Shown here: piece by piece, positions 12,516 through 14,139 of the stretch
How the letters are laid out: the number at the start of each line of letters is the position of its first letter
Position numbering within the stretch: the first letter of the stretch is position 1
Assembly: GCA_023389545.1 (NCBI GenBank)
Contig: JAEWEI010000048.1
Span: 1-14,139, forward strand
Length of the DNA stretch: 14,139 nucleotides
Reading direction: 5' to 3'
DNA from: Actinomycetes bacterium
Lineage (GTDB): Bacteria > Actinomycetota > Actinomycetes > Actinomycetales > Cellulomonadaceae
Position numbers and translations under genes: made by a program
The notes under the pieces: model-generated
Seen by the model: only the letters and a program-made list of their open reading frames with translations
Told to the model about the DNA's origin: nothing
Database searches by the model: none

Positions 12516-14024
12516 ATGCTGCCCGTCTCGCTGACCCTCGACCCCGCCTTCCGCGTCGGGCCGGTGCGCCGCCGGACCTTCGGGTCGTTCGTCGAGCACC
12601 TCGGCCGGTGCGTGTACACCGGCATTCATGACCCCAGCCACCCCACCGCCGACGAGGACGGGTTCCGCGGCGACGTGCTCGAGCTGACCCGCGAGCTCGG
12701 GGTCTCCACCGTGCGCTACCCGGGCGGCAACTTCGTCTCGGGCTACCGCTGGGAGGACGGCGTCGGCCCGATCGGCGAGCGCCCGGTGCGGCTCGACCTG
12801 GCCTGGCACTCCTCCGACCCGAACCTGGTGGGCGTCGACGAGTTCATGCGCTGGGCGCGCAAGGCCGACGTCGAGCCGATGATGGCCGTCAACCTCGGCA
12901 CCCGCGGCGTGCAGGAGGCGCTCGACCTGCTCGAGTACTGCAATGTGCGCGGCGGCACGCGCCTGAGCGACCAGCGCCGCAAGAACGGGACCGAGGAGCC
13001 GCACGACATCCGCATGTGGTGCCTGGGCAACGAGATGGACGGCCCGTGGCAGATCGGCCACAAGACCGCCCACGAGTACGGGCGGCTCGCCGCCGAGACG
13101 GCCCGCGCGATGCGCATGGTCGACCCGGACCTCGAGCTCGTGGCCTGCGGATCGTCGGGCGTCGTGATGCCCACATTCGGCGAGTGGGAGCGCATCGTCC
13201 TGGGGGAGGCGTACGAGCACGTCGACCTCATCTCGGCGCATGCCTACTACTGGGAGGAGGACGGCGACCTCGGGTCGTTCCTGGCCTCGGCCGTGGACAT
13301 GGACCACTTCGTGGAGTCCGTCACCGCCACCGCCGACGCGGTGCGCGCCCACAAGAAGGTGTCCAAGCGCATCCACATCTCCTTCGACGAGTGGAACGTC
13401 TGGTACCAGAAGCGCGCCGAGTCCAAGCCGCCCACCGGCCACGACTGGCCCGTCGCCCCGGTGCTGCTGGAGGACCGCTACAACGTGGCCGACGCGGTGG
13501 TGGTCGGCAACCTGCTCATCTCGCTGCTGCGCCACACGGACCGCGTGCACTCCGCGAGCCTCGCGCAGCTCGTCAACGTGATCGCGCCGATCATGACCGA
13601 GCCCGGCGGACGTTCCTGGCGGCAGACCACGTTCCACCCGTTCGCGCAGGCCTCACAGCTCGCCACGGGCGACGTGCTCCGCGTCGCCATCGACGCGCCC
13701 ACTTACCCGACCGCCCAGTTCGGCGACGTGCCGGTGGTCGACGCGGTGGCCACCTACGACGACGACGCCGGCCAGGTGGCGCTGTTCGCCGTCAACCGCT
13801 CCCTCACCGAGCACGTCGAGCTGAGCGTCGACACCCGCTCCATCCCCGGACTGCGCCTGCTCGGCGCCACCACGCTCGCCAACCCCGACCACACCTGGGC
13901 CGCCACCGCCGACGACGCGACGTCCGTGCTGCCGCAGCCCAACGCGAGCGCCGCCGTCGACGGCGGGCGCCTCACCGTGCGGGTGCCGCCGGTGTCGTGG
14001 AACGTCATCCGGCTCGGGGTCTGA
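12516..14024 (+). CDS. abfA: GH51 alpha-L-arabinofuranosidase (intracellular)
   Basis: A 502-residue retaining exo-enzyme that removes terminal alpha-L-arabinofuranose from arabinan or arabinoxylan oligosaccharides. The acid/base is E173 in CLGNEMDGPW and the nucleophile is E292 in ISFDEWNVWY, within two residues of the positions in Geobacillus AbfA (E175, E294). RYPGGNFVSGYRWEDGVG (67-84) and the N-terminal TFGSFVEHLGRCVYTGI (21-37) are further family hallmarks; the last part (about 390-502) is the usual C-terminal beta domain. No signal peptide is present, as expected for the AbfA group. ATG 12516 has AAGGAGG four bases upstream, 66 bases after the GH27 stop, so the two are likely co-transcribed under operator O2. 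It would complete the breakdown of imported oligosaccharides to L-arabinose. Confidence 0.95.
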   Translation: MLPVSLTLDPAFRVGPVRRRTFGSFVEHLGRCVYTGIHDPSHPTADEDGFRGDVLELTRELGVSTVRYPGGNFVSGYRWEDGVGPIGERPVRLDLAWHSSDPNLVGVDEFMRWARKADVEPMMAVNLGTRGVQEALDLLEYCNVRGGTRLSDQRRKNGTEEPHDIRMWCLGNEMDGPWQIGHKTAHEYGRLAAETARAMRMVDPDLELVACGSSGVVMPTFGEWERIVLGEAYEHVDLISAHAYYWEEDGDLGSFLASAVDMDHFVESVTATADAVRAHKKVSKRIHISFDEWNVWYQKRAESKPPTGHDWPVAPVLLEDRYNVADAVVVGNLLISLLRHTDRVHSASLAQLVNVIAPIMTEPGGRSWRQTTFHPFAQASQLATGDVLRVAIDAPTYPTAQFGDVPVVDAVATYDDDAGQVALFAVNRSLTEHVELSVDTRSIPGLRLLGATTLANPDHTWAATADDATSVLPQPNASAAVDGGRLTVRVPPVSWNVIRLGV

Positions 14025-14029
14025 CGGGC

Positions 14030-14139
14030 ATGCCGACGGCGCGCGCGGCCCGGAGGCCGGTCAGCATCGCGGAGGTCAGGCGTCGCGGCGCCGGGGCCGG
14101 GCTGGCGCTCGTGCTGGCCCTGGCCGCGGCCTCCTGCGT
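14030..14139 (+). CDS. start of a probable secreted lipoprotein (cut by window end)
   Basis: Open frame from ATG 14030, five bases after the GH51 stop and running off the right edge. The 36 visible residues are a basic N-region (MPTARAARRP ... VRRRGAG), a hydrophobic stretch AGLALVLALAAA and then SC, which reads as a lipobox AASC with C36 as the lipidated residue. No strong ribosome site is seen, so translation may be coupled to GH51. This would be a third gene of the GH27-GH51 operon; a surface glycosidase or binding protein would fit the locus, but the mature domain is not visible and I assign no function. Confidence 0.5.
   Translation, partial: MPTARAARRPVSIAEVRRRGAGAGLALVLALAAASC

Noticed and set aside
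11997..13637. Long minus-strand open frame opposite GH27 and GH51
   Set aside because: Antisense shadow; it spans the end of one real gene and most of another and has no recognisable domain.
1..14139. CRISPR array, tRNA, rRNA, insertion sequence or transport ATPase gene
   Set aside because: No regularly spaced repeats, cloverleaf, transposase motif, or Walker A/LSGGQ-bearing frame was seen on either strand.

Overview
The window is high-GC DNA (GC-rich third codon positions, frequent GTG/TTG starts, TANNNT-type -10 elements close to start codons). It carries the actinobacterial pair of a small BldC/MerR-like HTH gene next to a tiny bS22 ribosomal protein gene. I infer a Cellulomonas/Cellulosimicrobium-like member of the Actinomycetota; the genus is not proven by the sequence.

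Layout. (1) Positions 1-146 hold the last codons of a sugar ABC permease from another system, closed by a perfect 16-bp hairpin (161-196) that can also serve the convergent gene. (2) Positions 229-2302, minus strand: a Ktr/Trk-type K+ uptake pair, TrkH-like channel then RCK regulatory subunit, overlapping in translation. (3) Positions 2381-3565, plus: an AcuC-type class I histone-deacetylase-like hydrolase, probably leaderless, divergent from trkH over a palindromic -10 element. (4) Positions 3700-4162: the HTH gene and the 32-codon bS22 gene with a terminator. (5) Positions 4369-14024: an arabinan / arabino-oligosaccharide utilisation locus. It has a LacI-family repressor (+). A five-gene minus-strand operon reads from 10734 down to 5364: substrate-binding lipoprotein, two CUT1 permeases, GH43 arabinanase-like enzyme, YesL/DUF624 membrane protein. 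A divergent plus-strand operon follows: GH27 enzyme, GH51 alpha-L-arabinofuranosidase, then the start of a probable lipoprotein cut by the window end.

How the genes work together (inference from families). The lipoprotein and permeases would import arabino-oligosaccharides, using an ATPase encoded elsewhere. Cytoplasmic GH43 (no signal peptide) would cut alpha-1,5-arabinan fragments, GH51 would release arabinofuranose from ends and branches, and GH27 would remove a terminal sugar, either alpha-galactose or beta-L-arabinopyranose. The set resembles the Geobacillus stearothermophilus arabinan cluster (abnEFJ, abnB, abfA, abp).

The most interesting non-coding structure is the 371-bp divergent region 10735-11105. 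Each operon has a promoter of the form TTGACN-N17/18-CATGNT, and each is followed at once by an 18-bp LacI-type operator sharing TACAACG(T/A)TG(C/T)A with a central CpG. The operator centres are 144 bp apart. A perfect 17-bp hairpin between the binding-protein gene and the first permease gene probably sets unequal expression inside the transport operon.
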